Source: Mayfieldus sp038317345
Lineage (GTDB): Bacteria; Actinomycetota; Thermoleophilia; Solirubrobacterales; 70-9
Assembly (NCBI GenBank): GCA_038317345.1
Contig: JBBQBH010000024.1
Span: 1-40,420, forward strand
Direction of reading: 5' to 3'
Length of the DNA stretch: 40,420 nt
Numbering within the stretch: the first letter of the stretch is position 1; the number at the start of each line of letters is the position of its first letter. A program made the translations under genes and the position numbers. The notes under the pieces are model-generated. The model ran no database searches and was not told where the DNA came from. It saw only the letters and a list, made by a program, of their open reading frames with translations. Of the stretch, positions 1 to 6,421 are shown piece after piece.

Positions 1-145
1 CGCCGCAGGTGCGGCACTTCTTCGTCTTGTCGCCAACGACACGGCCCGCTTTAACCCTCTGGATGTAGCCCAGACCGCCGCACTCTTGGCACGGCACCTT
101 GACGGAGACCGTTAGTTCTCTTGAAGAATGCTCCCCACCCTCCAT
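1..145 (-). CDS. Small zinc-ribbon protein, N-terminal part (runs off the window)
   Basis: About 48 codons are visible from an ATG at 145; the 3' end lies outside the window. The peptide has a CxECGG pair (PCQECGGLGY) followed 20-odd residues later by KKCRTCG, i.e. two CxxC knuckles spaced like one zinc-binding unit of the DnaJ cysteine-rich domain. A Lys/Arg/Val-rich strand lies between them. There is no J domain in the visible part, so it is not called DnaJ. It is probably a free-standing zinc-finger or RNA/protein-binding small protein. It is divergent from the desaturase gene. No strong Shine-Dalgarno is seen before the ATG, so the start is tentative. Confidence 0.5.
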   Translation of the reverse strand, partial: MEGGEHSSRELTVSVKVPCQECGGLGYIQRVKAGRVVGDKTKKCRTCG

Positions 146-233
146 CTCGGGAGCAAATGTAGCCGCTGGGGCGGACTAACCCCAAGTTCTCGCAACACCT
201 GCGAGACCGGTAGCGACGTCTTGAAGTCGGACG

Positions 234-251
234 CCCGGCCAGCTGGCCGGG
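234..251. repeat. Perfect 18-bp palindrome in divergent intergenic region
   Basis: CCCGGCCAGCTGGCCGGG reads identically on both strands. It lies in the 266-bp gap (146-411) between two divergently transcribed genes, so it cannot be an ordinary terminator for either. A dimeric repressor operator or a cruciform is possible. The rest of this gap shows no RNA gene or convincing ORF. Confidence 0.5.
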
Positions 252-411
252 GCGCCCGCGCGCCCGCGCCCTTGCCAGCGCGCAGTCGAGTTTGGCCAGA
301 ATGGTCGAGTCGGCATGAAGCGCAACTCGATCCAGAGCTTTGGGTTCGATTCCGCCTCGCAGCGCGTGAGGCGCGGGTCTAGTCGCCCCGCTTAAGAAGG
401 CTGGGCTAGCC

Positions 412-1500
412 TTGATTCAGTTAGCAGTGATCGACGCCGCCTCTCAGGTCGCATCCGTGTCGAAAGCCGGTTCCGTTTCTACCCGGCCGGTCTGGCGTGC
501 CTCGATTGCCCCGTACGAGCGCCCGTCCTGGAGCCGGGGCCTACTCGACGTCGCGACCTCGGTCGTGCCCTACATAGCGCTTTCGGTGCTCATGTACGTC
601 AGCCTCGGCGAGGTCACCTACTGGGCCACCCTCGCCCTTGCGATCCCGACCGTCGGCTTCATGATGCGAACCTTCATCGTCTTCCACGACTGCACCCACG
701 GCTCGTTTCTGCCCTCGCGGCGGGCCAACCTCTGGGTCGGCCGGCTGAGCGGGTTGCTCATCTTCCAGCCGTTCGCGAACTGGCGCCACACCCACGCCGT
801 CCACCACGGCACGGCCGGCGATCTCGACCGGCGCGGCACCGGCGACATCCTGACGCTGACCTTCGATGAGTACGTCGCCAGCGGCTGGAAGAAGCGGCTC
901 GGCTACCGTCTCTTCCGCAACCCACTCGTCATGTTTGGGATCGGGCCGCTGTGGTCCCTGATGCTCGGGCCGCGTCTGTGGTCGCGCTCGATGCGCCCCC
1001 GCCAGCGGCGGAGCGTGGTCATCACCAATCTCGCCCTGGCCGCGCTGATCGGCGCGATCTGCTGGCTGGTGGGGTGGCGCGAGTACCTGCTCGTGCAGAT
1101 GCCGACTGCGATCCTCGCCGCGACCGCAGGCGTCTGGCTCTTCTATGTCCAGCACCAGTTCGAGGAGGTCTACTGGCAAGGTGGCGAGAGCTGGGGCTAC
1201 ACGGACGCGGCGCTACACGGGAGCTCGTATCTGAAGCTGCCGCAGCCCTTCCAGTTCTTCACTGGCAACATCGGTCTCCACCACGTCCACCACTTGAGCG
1301 CCAAGGTCCCGAACTACAACCTGCAGCGCGCGCATGACGAGAATCCGATCTTCCAAGATGTCCCGGTGTTGACCGCATGGGACGGCGTCGGCGCGGTCCG
1401 GCTCAAGGTGATCGACCCCGAGGCCGGTCGCCTGCTCACCTGGTCCGAGGTGCGCGCGCGCCGCGCCGCGGTCCCCGCCGCATCGGTGGCGGCGCTTTAG
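412..1500 (+). CDS. Membrane fatty acid desaturase (acyl-lipid, delta-12/omega-6 type)
   Basis: A 362-residue integral membrane di-iron desaturase that would introduce a cis double bond into membrane acyl chains using O2 and reduced ferredoxin or cytochrome. The three histidine clusters are all present: HDCTH at about 92-96, HTHAVHH at about 126-132 and HHVHH at about 290-294, with an extra His in VQHQFE near 248. Hydrophobic spans lie around residues 50-90 and 205-245. The start is the TTG at 412, preceded by AAGAAGG at 394-400 with an 11-nt spacer. The in-frame GTG at 427 is further from that SD and less likely. Regiospecificity cannot be decided by reading. It is a single-gene unit, convergent with ribH. 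Confidence 0.85.
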   Translation: MIQLAVIDAASQVASVSKAGSVSTRPVWRASIAPYERPSWSRGLLDVATSVVPYIALSVLMYVSLGEVTYWATLALAIPTVGFMMRTFIVFHDCTHGSFLPSRRANLWVGRLSGLLIFQPFANWRHTHAVHHGTAGDLDRRGTGDILTLTFDEYVASGWKKRLGYRLFRNPLVMFGIGPLWSLMLGPRLWSRSMRPRQRRSVVITNLALAALIGAICWLVGWREYLLVQMPTAILAATAGVWLFYVQHQFEEVYWQGGESWGYTDAALHGSSYLKLPQPFQFFTGNIGLHHVHHLSAKVPNYNLQRAHDENPIFQDVPVLTAWDGVGAVRLKVIDPEAGRLLTWSEVRARRAAVPAASVAAL

Positions 1501-1590
1501 TCCGCGAAGCCAGCGTTCGCCGCGAGTTTCGGCTGGTGACGATGGACGACCACCGGAAGCAAGGTCCCACCTGCCGGGTCCAGATCCTCG

Positions 1591-1616
1591 CTTCCGCTTT
1601 GCGCGAAAAGCGGAAG
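1591..1616. terminator. Candidate bidirectional terminator hairpin
   Basis: CTTCCGCTTT and AAAGCGGAAG form a perfect 10-bp stem around a 6-nt loop, exactly between two convergent genes (desaturase and ribH). The outer stem has no long T run, but the stem carries AAA/TTT on its inner side. Its position makes a shared terminator the simplest reading. Confidence 0.6.
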
Positions 1617-1626
1617 CGGCAGCTCT

Positions 1627-2118
1627 CTACGCGAGCTCGCGCGCCAGCAGTGCCATCCGCGCCACCGTCAGTGCGGCGCCGCGGCCCTGGTCGCGCTTGT
1701 CGCCGCCCGCGCGCGCAAGCGCCTGCTCCATGGTCTCGCAGGTGATCACCCCGAAGGCGCACGGGATCCCGGTTCGCAGCGCGACCTCCTGGACGCCGTG
1801 CGCCGTCTCCGCGCACACGTAGTCGTAGTGGTTGGTCTCGCCGCGGATCACGGCGCCAAGGCAGGCGACGCCGGCGAAGCGGCCGCTTTCGGCGCAGAGC
1901 TTCGCCGCCTGGGGCAGCTCGAAGGCGCCGGGGACCGGGTACTCGTGAACCGACGCCTCGCTGACACCGGCGAGGGCGAAGCCTTCGGCCGCACCGTTCA
2001 GCAACCGCTCGGCGAGGTCCTCGTAGAAGCGCCCGACGCAGATCGCGAACTCGAGCGTCGCAAGGCTCTCGCGCTCGGAATCGGTGAACTGCTCGTGGAA
2101 CGCCTCTCCCTCAGGCAT
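1627..2118 (-). CDS. ribH: 6,7-dimethyl-8-ribityllumazine synthase
   Basis: 163 residues, the normal size for this family. It condenses 5-amino-6-ribitylamino-uracil with 3,4-dihydroxybutanone 4-phosphate to give the lumazine precursor of riboflavin; the enzyme is usually a cytosolic icosahedral or pentameric assembly. Hallmarks are the N-terminal FAICVGRFYEDL strand, the PGAFELPQAAK substrate loop, GAVIRGETNHYDYV, and FGVITCETMEQALARAG. The ATG at 2118 overlaps the 3' end of ribBA by 8 bp, indicating translational coupling. It is the last gene of the ribD-ribE-ribBA-ribH operon and is followed by the hairpin at 1591-1616. Confidence 0.96.
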   Translation of the reverse strand: MPEGEAFHEQFTDSERESLATLEFAICVGRFYEDLAERLLNGAAEGFALAGVSEASVHEYPVPGAFELPQAAKLCAESGRFAGVACLGAVIRGETNHYDYVCAETAHGVQEVALRTGIPCAFGVITCETMEQALARAGGDKRDQGRGAALTVARMALLARELA

Positions 2119-3472
2119 TCAGGTCGCCGGTATCGGCATCGTCGCTCTCGTGCTGCTCGTCCTGCACCTGCTCGCCGCGGATCATCTCATCGTCGAGCGC
2201 CAGGCCCTGGTGATGCAGCGTGTGCCCGAGCAGCTCGCGCTTGGCGCGCAGGTAGTCCTCGTTATGAGGGTTGGGAACCGCCTCGATCGGGACCTGCTCG
2301 CTGACCGAGAGGCCGTAGCCCTCGAGGCCGACGATCTTCTTCGGGTTGTTGGTGAGGATGCGGATGCTGGTCAGGCCGAGATCGCCGAGGATCTGAGCCC
2401 CGATCCCGTAGTCGCGCAGATCGACGGGCAGTCCGAGCTGGATGTTGGCCTCGACGGTGTCCAATCCGTCCTCCTGCAGCTTGTAGGCGCGCAGCTTGTT
2501 GAGCAGGCCGATGCCGCGCCCCTCCTGGGACAGGTAGAGCAGCACTCCCTGGCCCTCGCGCTCGATCTGGGCCAGCGCCGCCGCGAGCTGCTCGCCGCAA
2601 TCGCAGCGCAGGCTGTGGAAGACGTCGCCGGTCAGGCACTCGCTGTGCACCCGGACCAGAACGTCGTCCTCGCCGTGGACGTCGCCCTTGACCATCGCGA
2701 CGTGGTGCTTGTCGTCGATCAGCGAGCGGTATCCGACCGCGGTGAACTCGCCGTAGGCGGTGGGCAGGTTCGTCGAGACGACCCGCTCGATCAGGTTCTC
2801 GGTGCGGCGCCGGTAGGAGATCAGGTCGGCGACGGTGATCATCTTCAGCCCGTGCCGTTCGCTGTAGGGACCCAGGTCGGGGACGCGAGACATCGTGCCG
2901 TCCTCGTTCATCACCTCGCAGATCACCCCAGCAGGGATCAGGCCGGCGAGCCGCGCAAGGTCGACGCTTGCCTCCGTGTGGCCGGTGCGCTCGAGAACGC
3001 CGCCGTCCTTGGCGCGCAGCGGGAAAACGTGGCCGGGAGAGACGATGTCGCGGGGCTCCGAGTGAGGATCGATCGCCACCTGGATCGTGTGGGCACGGTC
3101 GTGGGCCGAGATCCCCGTGCTGACGCCGTCGGCGGCTTCGATCGCCACCGTGAACGCGGTTTGAAGCGGCGCCTCGTTCTTTGCCGCCATCAACCTCAGC
3201 CCCAGCTGCTCGCAGCGCTCGGCGGTGAGTGCGAGGCAGATCAGGCCACGCGCCTCCTTGGCCATGAAGTTGACCGCCTCCGGGGTCGCGAACTGCGCCG
3301 CCATCACGAGGTCACCCTCGTTCTCGCGCTCCTCCCCGTCGCAGGCCACGACCATGCGGCCGCGCCGAATCTCCTCGATCGCTTCCTCGATGGGCGCGAA
3401 CGGGGAATTCGGGTCCCGTTGCTCGTTGCTCGTTGCTCGTTGCTCGTGTGTCGACTCTTGAGGTTGTGCCAT
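2111..3472 (-). CDS. ribBA: Bifunctional 3,4-dihydroxy-2-butanone 4-phosphate synthase / GTP cyclohydrolase II
   Basis: 453 residues in two domains. The N-terminal RibB half (about 25-225) carries RENEGD and the RTGHTEASVDL loop and makes DHBP from ribulose 5-phosphate. The C-terminal RibA half opens GTP to the diaminopyrimidine; it has HSECLTGDVFHS followed by LRCDCGEQL, which supplies the zinc cysteines, and the GRGIGLLNKLRAY region. The ATG at 3472 is 1 bp after the ribE stop. The N-terminal extension is odd: residues 10-19 read EQRATSNEQR and are encoded by a tandem 7-bp repeat (3418-3445) rather than by family-conserved sequence. There is no other usable start before the conserved APIEEAIEEIRRG. 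Confidence 0.95.
   Translation of the reverse strand: MAQPQESTHEQRATSNEQRDPNSPFAPIEEAIEEIRRGRMVVACDGEERENEGDLVMAAQFATPEAVNFMAKEARGLICLALTAERCEQLGLRLMAAKNEAPLQTAFTVAIEAADGVSTGISAHDRAHTIQVAIDPHSEPRDIVSPGHVFPLRAKDGGVLERTGHTEASVDLARLAGLIPAGVICEVMNEDGTMSRVPDLGPYSERHGLKMITVADLISYRRRTENLIERVVSTNLPTAYGEFTAVGYRSLIDDKHHVAMVKGDVHGEDDVLVRVHSECLTGDVFHSLRCDCGEQLAAALAQIEREGQGVLLYLSQEGRGIGLLNKLRAYKLQEDGLDTVEANIQLGLPVDLRDYGIGAQILGDLGLTSIRILTNNPKKIVGLEGYGLSVSEQVPIEAVPNPHNEDYLRAKRELLGHTLHHQGLALDDEMIRGEQVQDEQHESDDADTGDLNA
3418..3445. repeat. Four perfect copies of a 7-bp tandem repeat (GTTGCTC / GAGCAAC)
   Basis: Units at 3418-3424, 3425-3431, 3432-3438 and 3439-3445 are identical. On the coding (minus) strand GAGCAAC repeats. 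Because 7 is not a multiple of 3 the array is read in all three frames, giving EQRATSNEQR inside RibBA. A degenerate array of the same unit lies at 37031-37065. Confidence 0.9.
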
Positions 3473-3473
3473 C

Positions 3474-4079
3474 TCAGTCTCTTTCGCTTTCTCTCAATGG
3501 TGCCATCAAGCGCTGCACGTACTTCCCCACCAGGTCGCACTCGACGTTGAGCTTGCTTCCCGGTGCCGCTTCGCCGAGGTTGGTGCGATGCAGGGTCTCG
3601 GGGACCAGCGATACCTCGAGCCAGTCGTCACCGAGCTCGGACACCGTGAGGCTGACGCCGTCGAGCGCGATCGAACCGCGCTCCACGACCATTCCGATCA
3701 GCCCCGAATTCAGCCGCGCCCGCAGGCGCCGCGCAAAGCCGTCGTCTTCCGCCTCGGTGACCTCGGCGGTGCCGTCGACGTGACCCTGCACGAAGTGGCC
3801 GCCGAGCCGGTCACCGGCCCGAATCGCGAGCTCGAGGTTGACCCGATCGCCGGGCGCAAGCGGTCCCAGCGAGGTCAACCGAAGGGTCTGGTTCATGGCC
3901 TCGGCCGCAAAGCCGGCTCGATCGGCGTCGATGGCGGTGAGGCAGACTCCGTTGACCGCCACCGAGTCCCCGGGCTCGAGCTCGCCGGCGAGCCGGGTGG
4001 CGATCCGCAACCGGGCGCCGTCCTCGCCGGCCTCCAGCTCGGCGACCGTGCCGACATCCTCGATCAGGCCCGTGAACAC
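3474..4079 (-). CDS. ribE: Riboflavin synthase, alpha subunit
   Basis: 201 residues with the two tandem lumazine-binding barrels typical of the trimeric enzyme, which dismutates two 6,7-dimethyl-8-ribityllumazines to riboflavin. Barrel 1 starts MFTGLIEDVGTV and contains DSVAVNGVCLT. Barrel 2 starts near residue 100 with LGGHFVQGHVDG and repeats the pattern as GSIALDGVSLTV. It sits between ribD (1 bp gap upstream) and ribBA (1 bp gap downstream). The ATG at 4079 is fixed by the conserved MFTG N-terminus. Confidence 0.96.
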   Translation of the reverse strand: MFTGLIEDVGTVAELEAGEDGARLRIATRLAGELEPGDSVAVNGVCLTAIDADRAGFAAEAMNQTLRLTSLGPLAPGDRVNLELAIRAGDRLGGHFVQGHVDGTAEVTEAEDDGFARRLRARLNSGLIGMVVERGSIALDGVSLTVSELGDDWLEVSLVPETLHRTNLGEAAPGSKLNVECDLVGKYVQRLMAPLRESERD

Positions 4080-4080
4080 G

Positions 4081-5208
4081 TCACCACTCCCGCAGCCGGG
4101 CGCGGATCAGGATGTCGCCGCCGACCGGCTCGCTCTCCAGTGCCAGGGCGCGCAGCGCCTCGCCCACGGCGGGCGCACCCTCACCCTCGAGGGGGGGTCG
4201 CCCTCCGCCGAGCAGAAGCGGCGCGATGAAAAGTCGCAGCTCGTCGATCTCGCCGGCGGCGGCGAACGCACCTGCGAGAACCGTCCCGCCCTCCAGCAGC
4301 AGCGAGTTGACCTCACGCCTGCCCAGCTCGGCAAGCGCCGCGGCGACGCGTTCCGCTGGGTCGCGGCCGGCGGCCACAATCAGCTCGGCGCCCGCCCTCT
4401 GCAGCCGTTTGACACGATCGCCGTCGGCCCCGGGCCCGATCACGACCACCAGCGGCGCCGCGTCCACGCTGCGCACCAATTGCGAGTCGAGCGGCAGCCG
4501 GGCCTCCGAGTCGAAGACCACGCGGGCGGGCTGGCGAATCACGTCGACGTCGCGGGCGGTGAGCAGCGGATCGTCGACGAGCACGGTGCCGATCCCAACC
4601 GCTACCGCATCGGCGTCGGCGCGCCAGCGATGGACCAGCTCGCGGCTCGGCTCCCCCGAGATCCACTTCGAATCGCCCTTGGCGGTGGCGACGAAACCGT
4701 CCAGCGAGGCGGCCATCTTCAAGGTCACCAGCGGCCGCCCGGTGCGGGCGCGCTTTCGGAACGGCTGGTTGAGCAACCGCGCCGCCGCCGCCTGCCCGCC
4801 GGCCGCCTGCTCGACCTCTACACCGCCGTCGCGAAGCATTCCCGGTCCCCGACCGGAGGCCTTTTCGCTCGGGTCATCGGAGGCGTAGACGACCCGCGCC
4901 AACCCCGCCTCGAGGATCGCCTCGGCGCAGGGAGGCTGGCGGCCGCTGTGGCCGCAGGGCTCCAAGCTCACGTAGATGGTCGCGCCGGCAGGGTCGTTTC
5001 CGCGGCTGCGACAGTCCTCGATCGCGGCCCGCTCCGCGTGCAGATCGCCGAGCCGGGCGTGATGACCCTCGCCGATCGTCTCGGAATCGCGAACAATCAC
5101 CGCGCCGACCAGCGGGTTCGGGCTGACGGCGCCGCGTCGTGCCTGCGCGGCCAGCTCCAACGCACGCCCGAGGTGGACGTCCTGCACGGTGGCTGCCTCT
5201 GCATTCAT
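4081..5208 (-). CDS. ribD: Bifunctional diaminohydroxyphosphoribosylaminopyrimidine deaminase / 5-amino-6-(5-phosphoribosylamino)uracil reductase
   Basis: About 375 residues. The N-terminal cytidine-deaminase-like domain carries the zinc site HAERAAIEDC and PCGHSGRQPPC. The C-terminal domain (from TLKMAASLDGF onward) is the DHFR-like NADPH reductase, with GIGTVLVDDPLLT and LLLEGGTVLAGAF. It catalyses the second and third steps of riboflavin synthesis. The start is uncertain: ATG 5208 has no Shine-Dalgarno. An in-frame CTG at 5235 lies exactly 7 nt after AAAGGAG (5249-5243), and a GTG at 5187 also lies just before the conserved region. It is the first gene of the rib operon; the candidate promoter is at 5318-5345. 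Confidence 0.93.
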   Translation of the reverse strand: MNAEAATVQDVHLGRALELAAQARRGAVSPNPLVGAVIVRDSETIGEGHHARLGDLHAERAAIEDCRSRGNDPAGATIYVSLEPCGHSGRQPPCAEAILEAGLARVVYASDDPSEKASGRGPGMLRDGGVEVEQAAGGQAAAARLLNQPFRKRARTGRPLVTLKMAASLDGFVATAKGDSKWISGEPSRELVHRWRADADAVAVGIGTVLVDDPLLTARDVDVIRQPARVVFDSEARLPLDSQLVRSVDAAPLVVVIGPGADGDRVKRLQRAGAELIVAAGRDPAERVAAALAELGRREVNSLLLEGGTVLAGAFAAAGEIDELRLFIAPLLLGGGRPPLEGEGAPAVGEALRALALESEPVGGDILIRARLREW

Positions 5209-5237
5209 AACTTGGAAAGTTCGCGCTCGGCCCAGAG

Positions 5238-5267
5238 TCAAGCTCCTTTGACGAGCCTCGCGCTCAC
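5238..5267 (-). CDS. Possible 9-residue upstream ORF in the ribD leader
   Basis: GTG at 5267 is preceded by GAGGAG (5280-5275) with a 7-nt spacer and encodes nine residues (MSARLVKGA if the GTG initiates as Met) ending in TGA at 5240-5238. Its last codons overlap AAAGGAG, the best Shine-Dalgarno for ribD. The peptide has no specificity-coding run, so any role would be through coupling or occlusion of the ribD site. It may be chance. Confidence 0.3.
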   Translation of the reverse strand: MSARLVKGA

Positions 5268-5298
5268 GCCTGTACTCCTCACAATCACGGGCCTTGAT

Positions 5299-5312
5299 TG
5301 ACTGGTCAGTCA
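5299..5312. promoter_or_regulatory. Operator-like palindrome TGACTG-N2-CAGTCA between ribD and the glycosyltransferase
   Basis: The 6-bp arms are perfect, separated by GT; weaker symmetry extends outward (7 of 9 on each side from the axis). This form resembles TetR-family operators. It coincides with the expected transcription start of the candidate ribD promoter and lies upstream of the divergent GT2 gene, so one bound regulator could affect both. Confidence 0.45.
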
Positions 5313-5317
5313 GCCAA

Positions 5318-5345
5318 ATTGTACCCGGGGGTGCACGGCCGGCAA
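5318..5345 (-). promoter_or_regulatory. Candidate housekeeping promoter of the rib operon
   Basis: On the minus strand TTGCCG (5345-5340) and TACAAT (5323-5318) are separated by 16 bp. Transcription would begin near 5311, inside the palindrome, leaving a leader of about 100 nt before ribD. No FMN-riboswitch-like sequence is seen in that leader. Confidence 0.5.
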
Positions 5346-5392
5346 TCCCGCGGCGAGCCGTCGTGGCGGCGGGTACTCTCAGCCCGAGCCCC

Positions 5393-6421
5393 ATGAAGCT
5401 GATCATCCAGATCCCCTGCCTCGACGAGGAGCAGACTCTGCCGGCGACCCTCGCTGACCTCCCCCGCTCACTCGAGGGCTTCGACGAGGTCGAGTGGCTG
5501 GTGATCGACGATGGCTCCACCGACCGCACGATCGAGGTTGCGCGCGAGCACGGCGTCGAGCACATCGTCCGCCTGCCCAACAACAAGGGCCTCTCGGCGG
5601 CGTTCCAGGCCGGGCTCGACGCTGGGCTGAAGCTGGGCGCGGACGTGATCGTCAACACCGATGGCGACAACCAGTACCGCGGCGAGGACATTCCCAAGCT
5701 CTTGGCGCCGATCCTCGCCGGGAAGGCCGACATGGTGGTCGGTGACCGCCAGGTCACCCATATCGAGCACTTCTCCGGCCCCAAGAAGTTGCTGCAGCGG
5801 CTCGGCAGCGCGGTCGTGCAGCGGGTCTCGGGGACCAGGGTCCCCGACGCGACGTCGGGATTTCGCGCCTACAACCGCGAAGCGGCGCTTCAACTGCTGG
5901 TCGTCTCCAACTTCACCTACACACTGGAGAGCCTGATTCAGGCGGGCCGGATGCTGATCGCGGTCGACGACGTCCCGGTCGGGACCAACCAAACGCTGCG
6001 CGAGTCCCGCCTCGCCCCCTCCAGCGGCGCCTACGTACGCCGCAACGGACCGGAGATCCTCCGCATCTACGCCCGCTATCAGCCGATGCGCGCGTTCACC
6101 ACCGCGGCGTTGGTCCTCGGCCTTCTGGCCCTCGCAGCGTGGGCCCCGTTCCTGATCGACTGGATCTTCAACGGAGACAGCACCGGCCACATCCAGTCGC
6201 TGATCCTGGGCGCTGTGCTGTTCATCGCCGCCGTTCAGCTGTTCGCGCTTGGAGTGATCGGGGACCTGCTCGCCGGCCAGCGGGTGATGACCCAGCGGGT
6301 GTTCGAGCGAGTGCGGCGAGTGGAGCTGAAGCTCGGCGTCGAGCCCTCCCATTACGAGGAGGGCCAGCGGTCCGGCGAGCCCGAAACCGAGCCCGCGCGG
6401 GTCGAGAGGATCGGGGCCTGA
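5393..6421 (+). CDS. Family 2 glycosyltransferase (polyprenyl-phosphate sugar synthase type)
   Basis: 342 residues from ATG 5393. The GT-A domain begins MKLIIQIPCLDEE and has the nucleotide-binding DDGSTD near residues 38-43. The DxD-type NTDGDNQY comes near 85 and GDRQV follows near 118. After about residue 225 there are two hydrophobic segments (AALVLGLLALAAWAPF and GAVLFIAAVQLFALGVIG), so the enzyme is anchored in the membrane like dolichol-phosphate mannose synthase or Ppm/GtrB homologues. It probably transfers a sugar from a nucleotide donor to a polyprenyl carrier; donor and acceptor cannot be read from sequence. Its stop overlaps the likely CTG start of the following flippase, so the two probably serve one surface-glycan pathway. 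Confidence 0.88.
   Translation: MKLIIQIPCLDEEQTLPATLADLPRSLEGFDEVEWLVIDDGSTDRTIEVAREHGVEHIVRLPNNKGLSAAFQAGLDAGLKLGADVIVNTDGDNQYRGEDIPKLLAPILAGKADMVVGDRQVTHIEHFSGPKKLLQRLGSAVVQRVSGTRVPDATSGFRAYNREAALQLLVVSNFTYTLESLIQAGRMLIAVDDVPVGTNQTLRESRLAPSSGAYVRRNGPEILRIYARYQPMRAFTTAALVLGLLALAAWAPFLIDWIFNGDSTGHIQSLILGAVLFIAAVQLFALGVIGDLLAGQRVMTQRVFERVRRVELKLGVEPSHYEEGQRSGEPETEPARVERIGA

Noticed and set aside
335..370. tRNA T-arm-like GGTTCGATTCC
   Set aside because: The flanking 5-bp T stem does not pair, and no matching acceptor or anticodon arm is found at the expected distance upstream.
2084..3550. Long plus-strand ORF opposite ribBA (and similar long antisense ORFs at 3838-5301, 13331-14731, 20124-21530 and 35240-36844)
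   Set aside because: These are GC-rich codon-position shadows of well-identified minus-strand genes, with Arg/Ala/Gly-rich, family-less translations.
5209..5311. FMN riboswitch in the ribD leader
   Set aside because: The conserved FMN aptamer blocks are absent on the minus strand; only a short uORF and SD sequences are seen.
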